From: an uncultured Acidaminococcus sp.
GTDB lineage: Bacteria; Bacillota; Negativicutes; Acidaminococcales; Acidaminococcaceae
Length of the DNA stretch: 16,576 nucleotides
Reading direction: 5' to 3'
Assembly (NCBI GenBank): GCA_900770265.1
Contig: CAAGJR010000064.1
Location: 1-16,576, forward strand
Below, piece by piece: positions 6,646-13,864 of the stretch. The notes under the pieces were generated by a model. That model ran no database searches. It worked only from the letters and a program-made list of their open reading frames with translations, and had not been told where the DNA came from. The stretch's first letter is position 1; the number at the start of each line of letters is the position of its first letter. A program made the translations under genes and the position numbers.

Positions 6646-7528
6646 TAGGGATCTGCGCCAGCAGTACCGCCACGAACACCAGCACGCAGCCGGTCAGTTC
6701 CTTGCCGCTCATGGTCTCCCCCAGCAGCAGCCAGCCCGAAAGGGCCGCAAACACGGATTCCAGGCTCATGATCAGCGTAGCCGTGGTGGGTTCCGTGTAC
6801 TTCTGTCCCACGATCTGCAGGGTATAGGCCACCCCGCTGGAAATCACACCCGTATAGAGCAGGGCCCACCGGGCATCCCACAGAGCCCCCGCCGTGGTCT
6901 GCTCGAACAGCCCCATGAGCACGGCCGACACCAGGAACGTGACGCCGAACTGCACCCAGGCCAGCTTCACGCTGTTGGCGCCCCGCAGAAGGAAATGGTC
7001 GATGGTCAGGATCTGGGCTGCAAAGAAGATGGCACAGAGGAAAATCAGGAAATCCCCGAAGGAAACCGTGAAATCCCCCTTCACGCACAGCAGGTAGAAC
7101 CCCACCAGGGCCATGGGCACGCACAACAGCAGGATCTTCCGCACCGGCCGCCCCAGAAAACGTCCCAGGATGGGCACCAGGATGATGTAGAGCGCGGTGA
7201 TGAACCCGGCTTTCCCCGCCGTGGTCATCTGCAGGCCAACCTGCTGCAGCAGGCTGGCGACGCTCATGAACAGGCCGCACCAGAGGCCGCCCTTCAGGGT
7301 CACCGGATCGGGTTTCAGTCGCTGCCCGAACGACAATCCGCTTCTTTCGCCCCGGGGGCTGCCGAAGGCCCACACCACAGGAATCAGCACCAGGATGGCA
7401 ATGAGATTGCGCACGGCGCTGAACGTATAGGGGCCCACATAATCCATGCCCACTGCCTGGGCTACAAAAGCGCTGCCCCAGATGAAAGCCGTGAGCAGCA
7501 GCATGAGATTTCCTTTGGCTTGTTCCAT
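6629..7528 (-). CDS. EamA-family (drug/metabolite superfamily) transporter
   Basis: Inner-membrane permease of 299 residues, the normal length for two EamA repeats with ten membrane helices. The first repeat starts at GNLMLLLTAFIWGSAFVAQ and the second near residue 150 (FGDFLIFLCAIFFAAQ). The conserved end-of-repeat pattern PTTATLIMSLESVFAAL is clear near residue 245. The substrate cannot be deduced; members export metabolites, amino acids or drugs. I chose the ATG at 7528, with AAGGAAG before it, over an in-frame ATG at 7615: the longer form would be read through the ttdB terminator and adds residues with no family match. It appears to be a single-gene unit between two terminators. Confidence 0.9.
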   Translation of the reverse strand: MEQAKGNLMLLLTAFIWGSAFVAQAVGMDYVGPYTFSAVRNLIAILVLIPVVWAFGSPRGERSGLSFGQRLKPDPVTLKGGLWCGLFMSVASLLQQVGLQMTTAGKAGFITALYIILVPILGRFLGRPVRKILLLCVPMALVGFYLLCVKGDFTVSFGDFLIFLCAIFFAAQILTIDHFLLRGANSVKLAWVQFGVTFLVSAVLMGLFEQTTAGALWDARWALLYTGVISSGVAYTLQIVGQKYTEPTTATLIMSLESVFAALSGWLLLGETMSGKELTGCVLVFVAVLLAQIPIKKRA

Positions 7529-7560
7529 GGTACTTCCTTTCTTCGTTACACAGTAAGTGT

Positions 7561-7590
7561 ATGATACCATAGAAAAAGGGTGCTGCACAA
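7561..7590 (-). promoter_or_regulatory. Possible promoter of the EamA transporter gene
   Basis: On the minus strand, TTGTGC (7585-7590), an 18-base spacer and TATCAT (7561-7566) preceded by TGG (extended -10). The -35 would lie inside the loop side of the upstream terminator hairpin. The location, right after a terminator and about 33 bases before the ATG, makes a promoter likely, but the boxes are imperfect. Confidence 0.4.
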
Positions 7591-7608
7591 TGTGCAGCAC
7601 CCTTTTTT
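7573..7608. terminator. Intrinsic terminator after ttdB
   Basis: Eleven-base perfect stem GGGTGCTGCAC (7578-7588) and GTGCAGCACCC (7592-7602) with loop AAT. It is flanked by five A on the left and six T on the right, so it is usable in either direction. It follows the ttdB stop by about 10 bases and closes the permease-ttdA-ttdB operon. Confidence 0.92.
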
Positions 7609-7617
7609 CTTTCAAAA

Positions 7618-8238
7618 TTACTTAATGAAGCTTACATGAGGGATGATTTCCTCATACACTTCTTCGGCTCTCTTCTTGTAGATCTTCTTGTTTTCTTCGA
7701 ACAGGTTGCCACCTTTGGTGTCAACGGCCACGATCAGGGGCCCCAGTTCTTCCACTTCGCTGGTCCACAGGGTTTCCGGCATACCCAGGTCTTTCCACTG
7801 GGCGTCGATGATCTTCTTGAAGTGCACGGCGGAAACCACAGCGCAGCCGGCCGGGAACACGCAGAAGATGGTCTTGTACTTCTGGCAGGCTTCCATGGTG
7901 TCAGGACCCATGCCGCCTTTGCCCACGATCAGTTTCACGCCGGTCTTGGGGATGAAATCCTTTTCGAATTTTTCCATCCGCATGGACGTGGTCGGTCCGA
8001 TGGAGACCATTTCATAGGCGTTTTCCTTCCCTTCGATGGGACGGACGATGGGGCCTGCGTGGAAAATGGCGCCCCCTTCCAGGTTCACCGGCAGTTCCCG
8101 GTGTTCTTCGATCAGACGGCGGTGAGCCACGTCACGGCAGGTGGTGATCTTGCCGGTCAGGTAAACGATATCACCGATCTTCAGGTTTTCGATATCTTCG
8201 GATTTAATGGGCGTATGCAGCACTACTTTGTTAGCCAT
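7618..8238 (-). CDS. ttdB: L(+)-tartrate dehydratase beta subunit (TtdB-type; class I fumarase C-terminal family)
   Basis: Small subunit of an oxygen-sensitive 4Fe-4S hydro-lyase that dehydrates a hydroxy-dicarboxylate; TtdAB converts L(+)-tartrate to oxaloacetate. The 206 residues resemble, from memory, E. coli TtdB almost end to end: HTPIKSEDI, the TTCRDVAHRR motif at 32-41, GAIFHAGPIV, GPTTSMRM, GKGGMGP, FPAGCAV and LGMPETLW. The start codon overlaps the ttdA stop as TAATG, so translation is coupled. It is followed by a strong terminator. A role as fumarase cannot be excluded, because the same fold serves both reactions; the sequence resembles TtdB more than generic two-subunit fumarases. 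Confidence 0.88.
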   Translation of the reverse strand: MANKVVLHTPIKSEDIENLKIGDIVYLTGKITTCRDVAHRRLIEEHRELPVNLEGGAIFHAGPIVRPIEGKENAYEMVSIGPTTSMRMEKFEKDFIPKTGVKLIVGKGGMGPDTMEACQKYKTIFCVFPAGCAVVSAVHFKKIIDAQWKDLGMPETLWTSEVEELGPLIVAVDTKGGNLFEENKKIYKKRAEEVYEEIIPHVSFIK

Positions 8239-9137
8239 TATAATTCAACCCCCTTATGAGAAGTGATGGTGTAGTTCAGGTCTTTGTCGAAAATGATGTG
8301 GCCGCGGCGATGGTTCCAGCAGCCGATGTTCACAGCCACGCCGATGGCGGACGGGTGACGGGCGGTGTTCTCGATGTGCACGCCCAGTACGGAAGCGGAA
8401 CCGGTCATGCCTTGAGGCCCCAGGCCCATCTTGTTGATGCCGTCTTCCAGCAGCCGTTCCATTTCAGCAGCCCGTTTGTTGGGGTTGTGGGTACCCAGCG
8501 GACGCATCAGGGCTTTCTTGGACAGCAGGGCAGCGGTTTCCACGGAAGTGGCTACGCCCACACCCACCAGGAACGGAGGGCAGGCGTTGGGTCCGTAGGT
8601 GTACATGCGCTGCAGTACGAATTTCGTGACCCCTTCGTAGCCTTCGCCCGGCATCAGGACCATAGCGTGGCCCGGCAGGGTGCAGCCGCCGCCGGCCATG
8701 TAGGTGTCGATGACACATTCATCGGAATCGGGGACGATTTCCCAGAACACGGTGGGCGTGCCCTTCCCTACGTTCTTGCCGGTGTTGTATTCATCGAAGG
8801 TCTCTACGCTGTTGTGGCGCAGCGGGGTAGCGAAGGTGGCCCGTACCGTAGCTTCCTTCAGCAGGCCTTCCAGTTCGCCGATCAGCGGGAAGTTCGTGCC
8901 GCATTTCACGAAGTATTGCAGCACGCCGGTATCCTGGCAGGACGGACGGTTCAGTTCCTTGGCCAGTTTCTGGTTCTTGGCGTAGGTTTCATACAGCAGT
9001 TTGGCAATGGGAATCGTTTCCTGTTCGGCCAGTTCCTTCAGTTTGGCTGCCACATCATCGGGCAGGACCTTGGCCGTATAGCCAACGAACTTGGCCATAA
9101 TGTCGGTCATTTTTTCCACTTGGGCTTCTTTAGACAT
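8238..9137 (-). CDS. ttdA: L(+)-tartrate dehydratase alpha subunit (TtdA-type; class I fumarase N-terminal family)
   Basis: Iron-sulfur subunit of the hydro-lyase formed with TtdB. In 299 residues (E. coli TtdA is about 303) three conserved cysteines sit in family motifs: C67 in SCQDTG, C186 in NACPPFLVGVG and C273 in GCWNHRRG. These are the expected 4Fe-4S ligands. The segment MAGGGCTLPG (147-156) followed by VLMPGEGYEGV is the tartrate dehydratase version; two-subunit fumarases usually have a KGGGSEN-like sequence there. This is my main reason for the name, recalled without an alignment. The ATG at 9137 has an AGGAGGA site at 9144-9150. It follows the permease gene by 66 bases with no terminator between, so the three genes probably form one operon. 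Confidence 0.88.
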   Translation of the reverse strand: MSKEAQVEKMTDIMAKFVGYTAKVLPDDVAAKLKELAEQETIPIAKLLYETYAKNQKLAKELNRPSCQDTGVLQYFVKCGTNFPLIGELEGLLKEATVRATFATPLRHNSVETFDEYNTGKNVGKGTPTVFWEIVPDSDECVIDTYMAGGGCTLPGHAMVLMPGEGYEGVTKFVLQRMYTYGPNACPPFLVGVGVATSVETAALLSKKALMRPLGTHNPNKRAAEMERLLEDGINKMGLGPQGMTGSASVLGVHIENTARHPSAIGVAVNIGCWNHRRGHIIFDKDLNYTITSHKGVEL

Positions 9138-9203
9138 TGTAATTCCTCCTTAACAGTGCATGTGCAATGGGGTTATTTTTATGATTGAAGATTTTCCGTT
9201 CCA

Positions 9204-10472
9204 TCAGGGATAGAAGGGGAAAAGGATCGGCAAAAGGATCAGGGATGTGATGTATCCGATGACCACCATGGGCAGGCCCGCCTTCACGTAATCGTTGAAG
9301 TTGTAGCCTCCGGGGGCGAATACCATCATGTTGGCCGGCATCCCGATGGGGGTGGCGAAGGCCAGGGAAGCTCCGATGACCGTGGCGACGATGACCGCTT
9401 TGGGGTCGGCGCCCATGGCCTGGGAGATGTTGATGGAAATGGGGATCAACAGCGCTGCGGTACCGAAGTTGCTCATAAAGTTGGTCATGACGCAGCTCAG
9501 CAGCAGGATGACGGCCAGGAGCACCATGGGAGAAGCATTCTGTCCCAGGGTCCCGATCACCGTATCGGCGATGGCCTTGCCGGCGCCGGTCTTGGCCAGG
9601 GCCTTGGCCAGAGCCAGGGTGCCGCCGTACACGAACAGGGTCTGCAGGTCGATGGAAGCATAGGCCTGTTTTTCAGAGATCACGTTGGTTGCCACCAGGA
9701 TCAGCGCCCCGATGCAGCCGGACAGATAGAACTTGATGCCGATCTGTTTTTCGAAGATCATGGCGATAATGGTGAGTACCATGACGATCAGGGACATTTT
9801 CTGCTTCCAGGCAGGTACCTGGGAGAAATCCGGCGTCTTGTCGTAGATGCTTTCCCCGGTCTGGCCCTGTTTCGTAGGCAGGAACCGGTGGCCCACCGTG
9901 GCGAAAAACGCGGTGCCGATCAGCAGGATGGGCAGGCCTACATAGCCGTATTCAAAGAAGCCCAGATCCTGACCGACCTGTTCCAGCGCACTCTTGCCCA
10001 GCAGGTTGCCGGGAGCGCCGATGATGGACAGGTTCCCGCCCATGGCGGCGGCGAAGATCAGGGGCAGCAGCAGCCGGGACCGGGAGAACCCGGATTTGGA
10101 AGCGATGCCGATGATCACGGGGATCAGGATGGCAGCCGTACCGGTGTTGGAAAGAAAACCGCTCATGATGCCGGTGACCAGCATCACAGCCACAATCAGC
10201 TGCCGTTCGGTTTTGGCGAACTTCGTAACGATGCCCCCCACCTTGTTGGCCATGCCCGTTTCAAAGAAGGCACCGCCGATGATGAACATGGCGACGAACA
10301 GGATCAGGTTCGTGTCCACGAAGCCGGCGAAAGCATCCTTGGGGCTCAGCACCCCGGTGAGTACCAGGACCATCAGGGCAATCATGGATGTGACGGCCAG
10401 GGGAAGCTTTTCGGTAACGAACAGGATGATGACGAAAAGCAGTAAGCAAAGAGTTATGGCGATGGGTGACAT
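9204..10472 (-). CDS. SLC13/DASS-like anion permease, probable dicarboxylate transporter
   Basis: Inner-membrane carrier of 422 residues, somewhat short for DASS proteins (about 460-490). Strongly hydrophobic throughout. Two inverted halves each carry the Ser-Asn substrate/sodium motif: LSNTGTAAILIP at 107-118 and MSNFGTAALLIP at 333-344. Note SNF instead of SNT in the second half. Other family features are GGNLSIIGAPGN (145-156) and ASLAFATPIGMPAN (368-381). Its place directly upstream of ttdA-ttdB suggests uptake of tartrate or another C4 acid, perhaps in exchange for succinate as with E. coli TtdT; that is inference. I chose the ATG at 10472, with AGGAGGAG upstream, over an in-frame ATG at 10601 that would overlap the predicted promoter. 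Confidence 0.87.
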   Translation of the reverse strand: MSPIAITLCLLLFVIILFVTEKLPLAVTSMIALMVLVLTGVLSPKDAFAGFVDTNLILFVAMFIIGGAFFETGMANKVGGIVTKFAKTERQLIVAVMLVTGIMSGFLSNTGTAAILIPVIIGIASKSGFSRSRLLLPLIFAAAMGGNLSIIGAPGNLLGKSALEQVGQDLGFFEYGYVGLPILLIGTAFFATVGHRFLPTKQGQTGESIYDKTPDFSQVPAWKQKMSLIVMVLTIIAMIFEKQIGIKFYLSGCIGALILVATNVISEKQAYASIDLQTLFVYGGTLALAKALAKTGAGKAIADTVIGTLGQNASPMVLLAVILLLSCVMTNFMSNFGTAALLIPISINISQAMGADPKAVIVATVIGASLAFATPIGMPANMMVFAPGGYNFNDYVKAGLPMVVIGYITSLILLPILFPFYP

Positions 10473-10560
10473 TGTCTTTTTTCTCCTCCTTGGATCTCCA
10501 CAACATCCTGCGCGCTTGGATTTGTTTTGATATTTGATAATGTATCCATTTCTTGAGTAT

Positions 10561-10589
10561 AATATAACCCCACTGGCGCTAAGAGTCAA
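10561..10589 (-). promoter_or_regulatory. Sigma-A promoter of the permease-ttdA-ttdB operon
   Basis: Minus strand: -35 TTGACT (10584-10589), a 17-base spacer, -10 TATATT (10561-10566). The predicted transcript would start near 10554, leaving a leader of about 80 bases before the permease ATG. The spacing is ideal and each box has one mismatch to consensus. Confidence 0.75.
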
Positions 10590-10594
10590 TGGGG
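10568..10594. promoter_or_regulatory. Candidate operator over the permease promoter
   Basis: Imperfect inverted repeat CCCCACTGGC (10568-10577), a 7-base spacer, GTCAATGGGG (10585-10594); 8 of 10 positions are symmetric. It covers the -35 box and the whole promoter spacer, so a bound protein should block RNA polymerase. The adjacent FCD-type GntR regulator is the obvious candidate ligand-controlled repressor, but the site does not match a GntR consensus I can name. Confidence 0.5.
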
Positions 10595-10635
10595 TTTTCA
10601 AGTTATCTCGTTTTTGGCTACAATATCATATATAC

Positions 10636-10665
10636 AAAAAGCTGTCGCTTTCGCGACAGCTTTTT
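10636..10665. terminator. Bidirectional intrinsic terminator between the regulator and the permease operon
   Basis: Perfect stem GCTGTCGC (10641-10648) and GCGACAGC (10653-10660) with loop TTTC, flanked by five A and five T. It separates transcription of the GntR gene (ending at 10817) from the permease promoter at 10561-10589. Confidence 0.9.
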
Positions 10666-10667
10666 GG

Positions 10668-10695
10668 GCCAGGAGCCAGGAGTCTGGAGCCATGG
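10668..10695. repeat. Heptamer array C
   Basis: Four tandem heptamers: GCCAGGA (10668-10674), GCCAGGA, GTCTGGA, and the more diverged GCCATGG (ending 10695). It starts directly next to the terminator at 10636-10665. In shifted phase the units read GAGCCAG, GAGTCTG, GAGCCAT, similar to the minus-strand reading of array B. The A/T-rich stretch between this array and the module at 10771 shows no gene or other signal I can support. Confidence 0.6.
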
Positions 10696-10770
10696 GCCGT
10701 ATGAGAAAATTTACCAAAGGCAAATTTAAAAAAATAAAACTTCAAACCACGGATAGAATATTTATTGACA

Positions 10771-10823
10771 GCCAGCGCAGCTGGCATCCTTCGGCTCATA
10801 GCTCGTGGCTCGTGGCTCATAGC
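10771..10823. repeat. Hairpin plus heptamer array, copy B
   Basis: Hairpin GCCAGC (10771-10776), loop GCA, GCTGGC (10780-10785), then ATCCTTCGGC (10786-10795). Four heptamers TCRTRGC follow (TCATAGC, TCGTGGC, TCGTGGC, TCATAGC; 10796-10823). Hairpin and anchor match copy A at 6538-6563, while the heptamer is different. The array overlaps the stop codon of the GntR gene at 10817-10819. Confidence 0.7.
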
Positions 10824-11806
10824 CCCCTGTTCTTCACCTGCTCCCGATAGTTTGTCAGGATGTTCTCCATGCTGCGGTGCATGTGTTCGTGCATGAGCTG
10901 TCTTGCCTTCTGGGGATTGTGGGCCCGGAGGGCTTCCATGAGCTGCTCGTGCTCGAAGAAGGAGATCTTGGCGTAATCGGTTTCTGTCATGAGGAAGCCC
11001 AGGGACAGGCCGTTCCACAGGCTGCCCAGGATCTGGGCCAGCTTGGGGTTATCGGCCGCGTCCCACACAGCCATGTGGAAGCTTTCGTTATAGTGCTTGT
11101 AGTCGGCGTACCGATGGTCCTGCAGGCACTGGCGCATGGCCTTGTACACCTTCTCCACCTCCGTCAGGTCGCTGCCAGGCCGGGCGGCCAGGGCGGCCGC
11201 CTCCCCTTCCAGCAGGGTCCGCACGGCGAAATGGTCCCGGATGGCCTTCTCGTCCATGCCCAATACCACAGCTCCCTTGTTGGGCCGCAGCTTCACCAGC
11301 CCCTGGCTGGCCAGAAGCTGCAGGGCCTCCCGCACCGGCGTGGTGGAAACCCCCATGTGCCGGGCGGTCTCCTCCAGGGTCAGCACGCTGCCTTCGGGGA
11401 TTTCCCGGCGCAGGATGGCCTTCCGCAGGTAGGACGCCACCTGTTCCCGGGCGGGCAGCATATGGATCTTCCCCACCGGTTCCGTACCATCAAGAGGTTC
11501 CTGTTTGTAGCTGAGAGGCGTGGCCGGCCGGGCCGCTGCCGGCCGATCTGCCGGACTGTTCCCCGGCTTTCCCAGCTTCCGGAGGGCATCGTCTGCAATC
11601 ACCATATGCCGATTGCTGAGCCGGGTCACCACTCCTTCCAGCAGCAGGGTCTGGAGGGCTTCCCGCACGGGCATCCGGGAAACGCCATATTCTTTCGCCA
11701 GTTCCACCTGCTTCAGTTCCGTGCCGGGCGCCAGGGTCCCCGCCTGGATCCGGCTGCGGATGGACTGGCAGATCAGTTCCTGGGTAGATTTCTGCAATTG
11801 GACCAT
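10817..11806 (-). CDS. FCD-type GntR regulator with two tandem winged-helix domains
   Basis: Predicted ligand-responsive transcription factor. FadR/FCD-type GntR proteins usually have 220-250 residues with one DNA-binding domain; this one has 329. A first GntR winged helix occupies about 6-71 (recognition helix near SRMPVREALQ, 43-52). A Pro/Ala-rich linker spans about 75-115. A second complete GntR winged helix occupies about 118-183 (STTPVREALQ, 154-163). A helical FCD ligand domain occupies about 187-318, with likely metal-binding H244, H286 and H308. The ATG at 11806 has an AAAGGAG site. Its position beside the permease-tartrate dehydratase operon suggests it controls that operon in response to a carboxylate; this is inference. 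A heptamer repeat overlaps its stop codon. Confidence 0.9.
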   Translation of the reverse strand: MVQLQKSTQELICQSIRSRIQAGTLAPGTELKQVELAKEYGVSRMPVREALQTLLLEGVVTRLSNRHMVIADDALRKLGKPGNSPADRPAAARPATPLSYKQEPLDGTEPVGKIHMLPAREQVASYLRKAILRREIPEGSVLTLEETARHMGVSTTPVREALQLLASQGLVKLRPNKGAVVLGMDEKAIRDHFAVRTLLEGEAAALAARPGSDLTEVEKVYKAMRQCLQDHRYADYKHYNESFHMAVWDAADNPKLAQILGSLWNGLSLGFLMTETDYAKISFFEHEQLMEALRAHNPQKARQLMHEHMHRSMENILTNYREQVKNRGL

Positions 11807-11840
11807 GGGGGTACTCCTTTCTGCTTTTTAAGTGATTAGT

Positions 11841-11895
11841 GGCCAGAGACAGGGCCGTAAGGCCCGTTTCGCGGGCTGTCGCTACGCGGCAGCCC
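11841..11895. other. Structured lepA-gntR spacer with small hairpins
   Basis: Right after the lepA stop comes a hairpin (GGGCTG 11873-11878 with CAGCCC 11890-11895, plus three inner pairs), then GGGCC-GTAA-GGCCC (11852-11865). No T-run follows on the minus strand, so I do not call an intrinsic terminator; read-through of lepA into the regulator is possible. GGCCAGAGAC at 11841-11850 is identical to 6561-6570 in heptamer module A and may be a one-unit relic of it. Confidence 0.4.
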
Positions 11896-13701
11896 TTATT
11901 TATCGTCCATCTTCAGGATGGCCATGAACGCTTCCTGAGGCAGTTCCACGCTGCCCACCTGTTTCATCCGTTTCTTCCCGGCCTTCTGTTTTTCCAGCAG
12001 CTTCCGTTTCCGGGTGATATCGCCGCCGTAGCACTTGGCCAGCACGTCCTTACGCAGGGCGCTCACGTTTTCCCGGGCGATGATCTTGCTGCCGATGGCC
12101 GCCTGGATGGGGATTTCGAACAGCTGGCGGGGAATCAGTTTCCGCAGCTTCTCCACCAGGGCACGGCCCCAGTACTGGGCCCGATCCCGGTGCACGATGG
12201 CACTCAGGGCATCCACGGGGTCCCCGTTCAGCAGCACATCCACCTTCACCATGTCGGAAGGCCGATAGCCGCTCAGTTCATAGTCCAGGGAGGCATACCC
12301 ACGGGACACGCTCTTCAGCCGGTCGAAATAGTCGAAGATGATCTCCGACAGGGGCAGGGCATAGTGGATCATGACCCGGGTTTCGTCCAGGTACGTCATG
12401 TTCTGGTACTCGCCCCGCTTGTCCTGGGACAGTTCCATCACCGGCCCCACGAAATCCTTGGGCACGATGATGGTGGCGTTCACGAACGGTTCCTCCACGT
12501 GTTCGATTACCGTGGGATTGGGGAACTGGGACGGGTTGTCCACCATTTCGATTTCGCCGTTGGTCTTCACCACTTCATAGATAACGTTGGGCGCCGTGGT
12601 GATAAGGCTCAGGTTGTATTCCCGTTCCAGCCGTTCCTTCACCACGTCCATGTGCAGCAGGCCCAGGAAGCCGCAGCGGAAACCGAAGCCCAGGGCTGTG
12701 GACGTTTCCGGTTCAAAGGACAGGGACGCATCGTTCAGCTGGAGTTTTTCCAGGGCATCCCGCAGGTTGTCGTAATCGGAGTTCTCCACCGGATACAGGC
12801 CGCAGTACACCATGGGGGTCGCTTTCCGGTAGCCGGGCAGCGGTTCCTTGGCCGGCCGGTTGTTGTCCGTTACCGTATCGCCCACCCGGGCATCCTTCAC
12901 CGTCTTGATGGAAGCCGCCAGGAAGCCCACCTGGCCTTCGCCCAGCTCGTCCACGTTCACCATGGCCGGCTTGAATACGCCCACTTCCGTCACATCGTAC
13001 ACCTTGCCGGTGGCCATGAGCCGGATGGCCATACCCTTGCGCAGGCAGCCGTTCACTACCCGCACGTACAGCAGCACGCCCTTGTAGGAGTCGAATTTGG
13101 AGTCGAAGATCAGGGCCTGCAGCGGCTGGGCCGGGTCGCCCTTGGGCGGCGGTACCCGTTTCACCACGGCTTCCAGCACCTGGTCCACGCCCAGGCCGGT
13201 CTTGGCACTGCACAGCACACAGTCTTCCTTGGGGATACCCAGGATGTCCTCGATTTCCTTTTCCACCCGGGGCACATCGGCGCTGGGCAGATCGATCTTG
13301 TTGATCACCGGGATGATCTCCAGATCATGGTCCATGGCCAGGTACACATTGGCCAGAGTCTGGGCCTCGATGCCCTGGGTGGCGTCGATGACCAGCAGGG
13401 CCCCTTCACAGGCCGCCAGGGCCCGGGACACTTCGTAGGTGAAGTCCACATGCCCCGGGGTATCGATCAGGTTCAGGATATAATCATTGCCATCTTTCGC
13501 CTTGTAATCCAGCTGCACCGCCTGATCCTTGATGGTAATGCCCCGTTCCCGTTCCAGGCTCATGGAATCCAGGATCTGGTCTTCCATTTCCCGCTTGGAC
13601 AGGGTTCCGGTCATTTCGATGAGCCGGTCGGCCAGGGTGGATTTGCCGTGGTCGATATGGGCGATGATGGAAAAATTCCGGATATGGTCACGTTTTGCCA
13701 T
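11896..13701 (-). CDS. lepA: Elongation factor 4 (LepA), ribosome-associated GTPase
   Basis: Translational GTPase related to EF-G that acts on ribosomes, with reported roles in back-translocation and 30S assembly. The 601-residue length is normal. GTPase motifs are visible: AHIDHGKS at 14-21, RERGITIK at 51-58, DTPGH at 80-84, NKID at 134-137 and SAKTG near 168. EF-G-like domains follow, and then the LepA-specific C-terminal domain (about 480-601). I chose the ATG at 13701, which gives the usual start (MAKRDHIRNFSIIAH); an in-frame GTG at 13713 is possible but has GGAG only one base away. It follows rpsT and its terminator and has its own promoter. The frequently neighbouring hemW is here displaced by about 6 kb. 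Confidence 0.97.
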   Translation of the reverse strand: MAKRDHIRNFSIIAHIDHGKSTLADRLIEMTGTLSKREMEDQILDSMSLERERGITIKDQAVQLDYKAKDGNDYILNLIDTPGHVDFTYEVSRALAACEGALLVIDATQGIEAQTLANVYLAMDHDLEIIPVINKIDLPSADVPRVEKEIEDILGIPKEDCVLCSAKTGLGVDQVLEAVVKRVPPPKGDPAQPLQALIFDSKFDSYKGVLLYVRVVNGCLRKGMAIRLMATGKVYDVTEVGVFKPAMVNVDELGEGQVGFLAASIKTVKDARVGDTVTDNNRPAKEPLPGYRKATPMVYCGLYPVENSDYDNLRDALEKLQLNDASLSFEPETSTALGFGFRCGFLGLLHMDVVKERLEREYNLSLITTAPNVIYEVVKTNGEIEMVDNPSQFPNPTVIEHVEEPFVNATIIVPKDFVGPVMELSQDKRGEYQNMTYLDETRVMIHYALPLSEIIFDYFDRLKSVSRGYASLDYELSGYRPSDMVKVDVLLNGDPVDALSAIVHRDRAQYWGRALVEKLRKLIPRQLFEIPIQAAIGSKIIARENVSALRKDVLAKCYGGDITRKRKLLEKQKAGKKRMKQVGSVELPQEAFMAILKMDDK

Positions 13702-13759
13702 TGCTTGTCTCACTCTCCGTCTATTTCAAAAAACACCTTGCTGATTTGTTCAATGTTTT

Positions 13760-13789
13760 ATTATACCATGGGAAAGGGTCTGTTGTCGA
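13760..13789 (-). promoter_or_regulatory. Promoter of lepA
   Basis: Minus strand: TCGACA (13784-13789, five of six matches to the -35 consensus), an 18-base spacer, TATAAT (13760-13765) preceded by TGG, giving an extended -10. It lies between the rpsT terminator and the lepA start, with a leader of about 50 bases. Confidence 0.65.
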
Positions 13790-13810
13790 AGCCCCGGCTT
13801 TTCAGGCAAC

Positions 13811-13842
13811 AAAAAAGGCCGGCAACGAATGTTGTCAGCCTT
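13811..13842 (-). terminator. Intrinsic terminator of rpsT
   Basis: On the minus strand a 12-pair stem with one wobble and one mismatch (AAGGCTGACAAC / GTTGCCGGCCTT, loop ATTC) is followed by a run of T. It lies about 23 bases after the rpsT stop. Confidence 0.85.
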
Positions 13843-13864
13843 CCTCATGTTTACCCAAAAGGTC

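Noticed and set aside
7529..7615. Extended N-terminus for the EamA transporter starting at 7615
   Set aside because: The extra codons come from the ttdB terminator hairpin and promoter region, and the ATG at 7528 has a proper ribosome binding site and gives the normal family start.
10614..11018. Open frames on both strands around the terminator and repeats near 10.6-11.0 kb
   Set aside because: They run through a terminator hairpin, heptamer arrays and the end of the GntR gene; composition and lack of start signals argue against translation.
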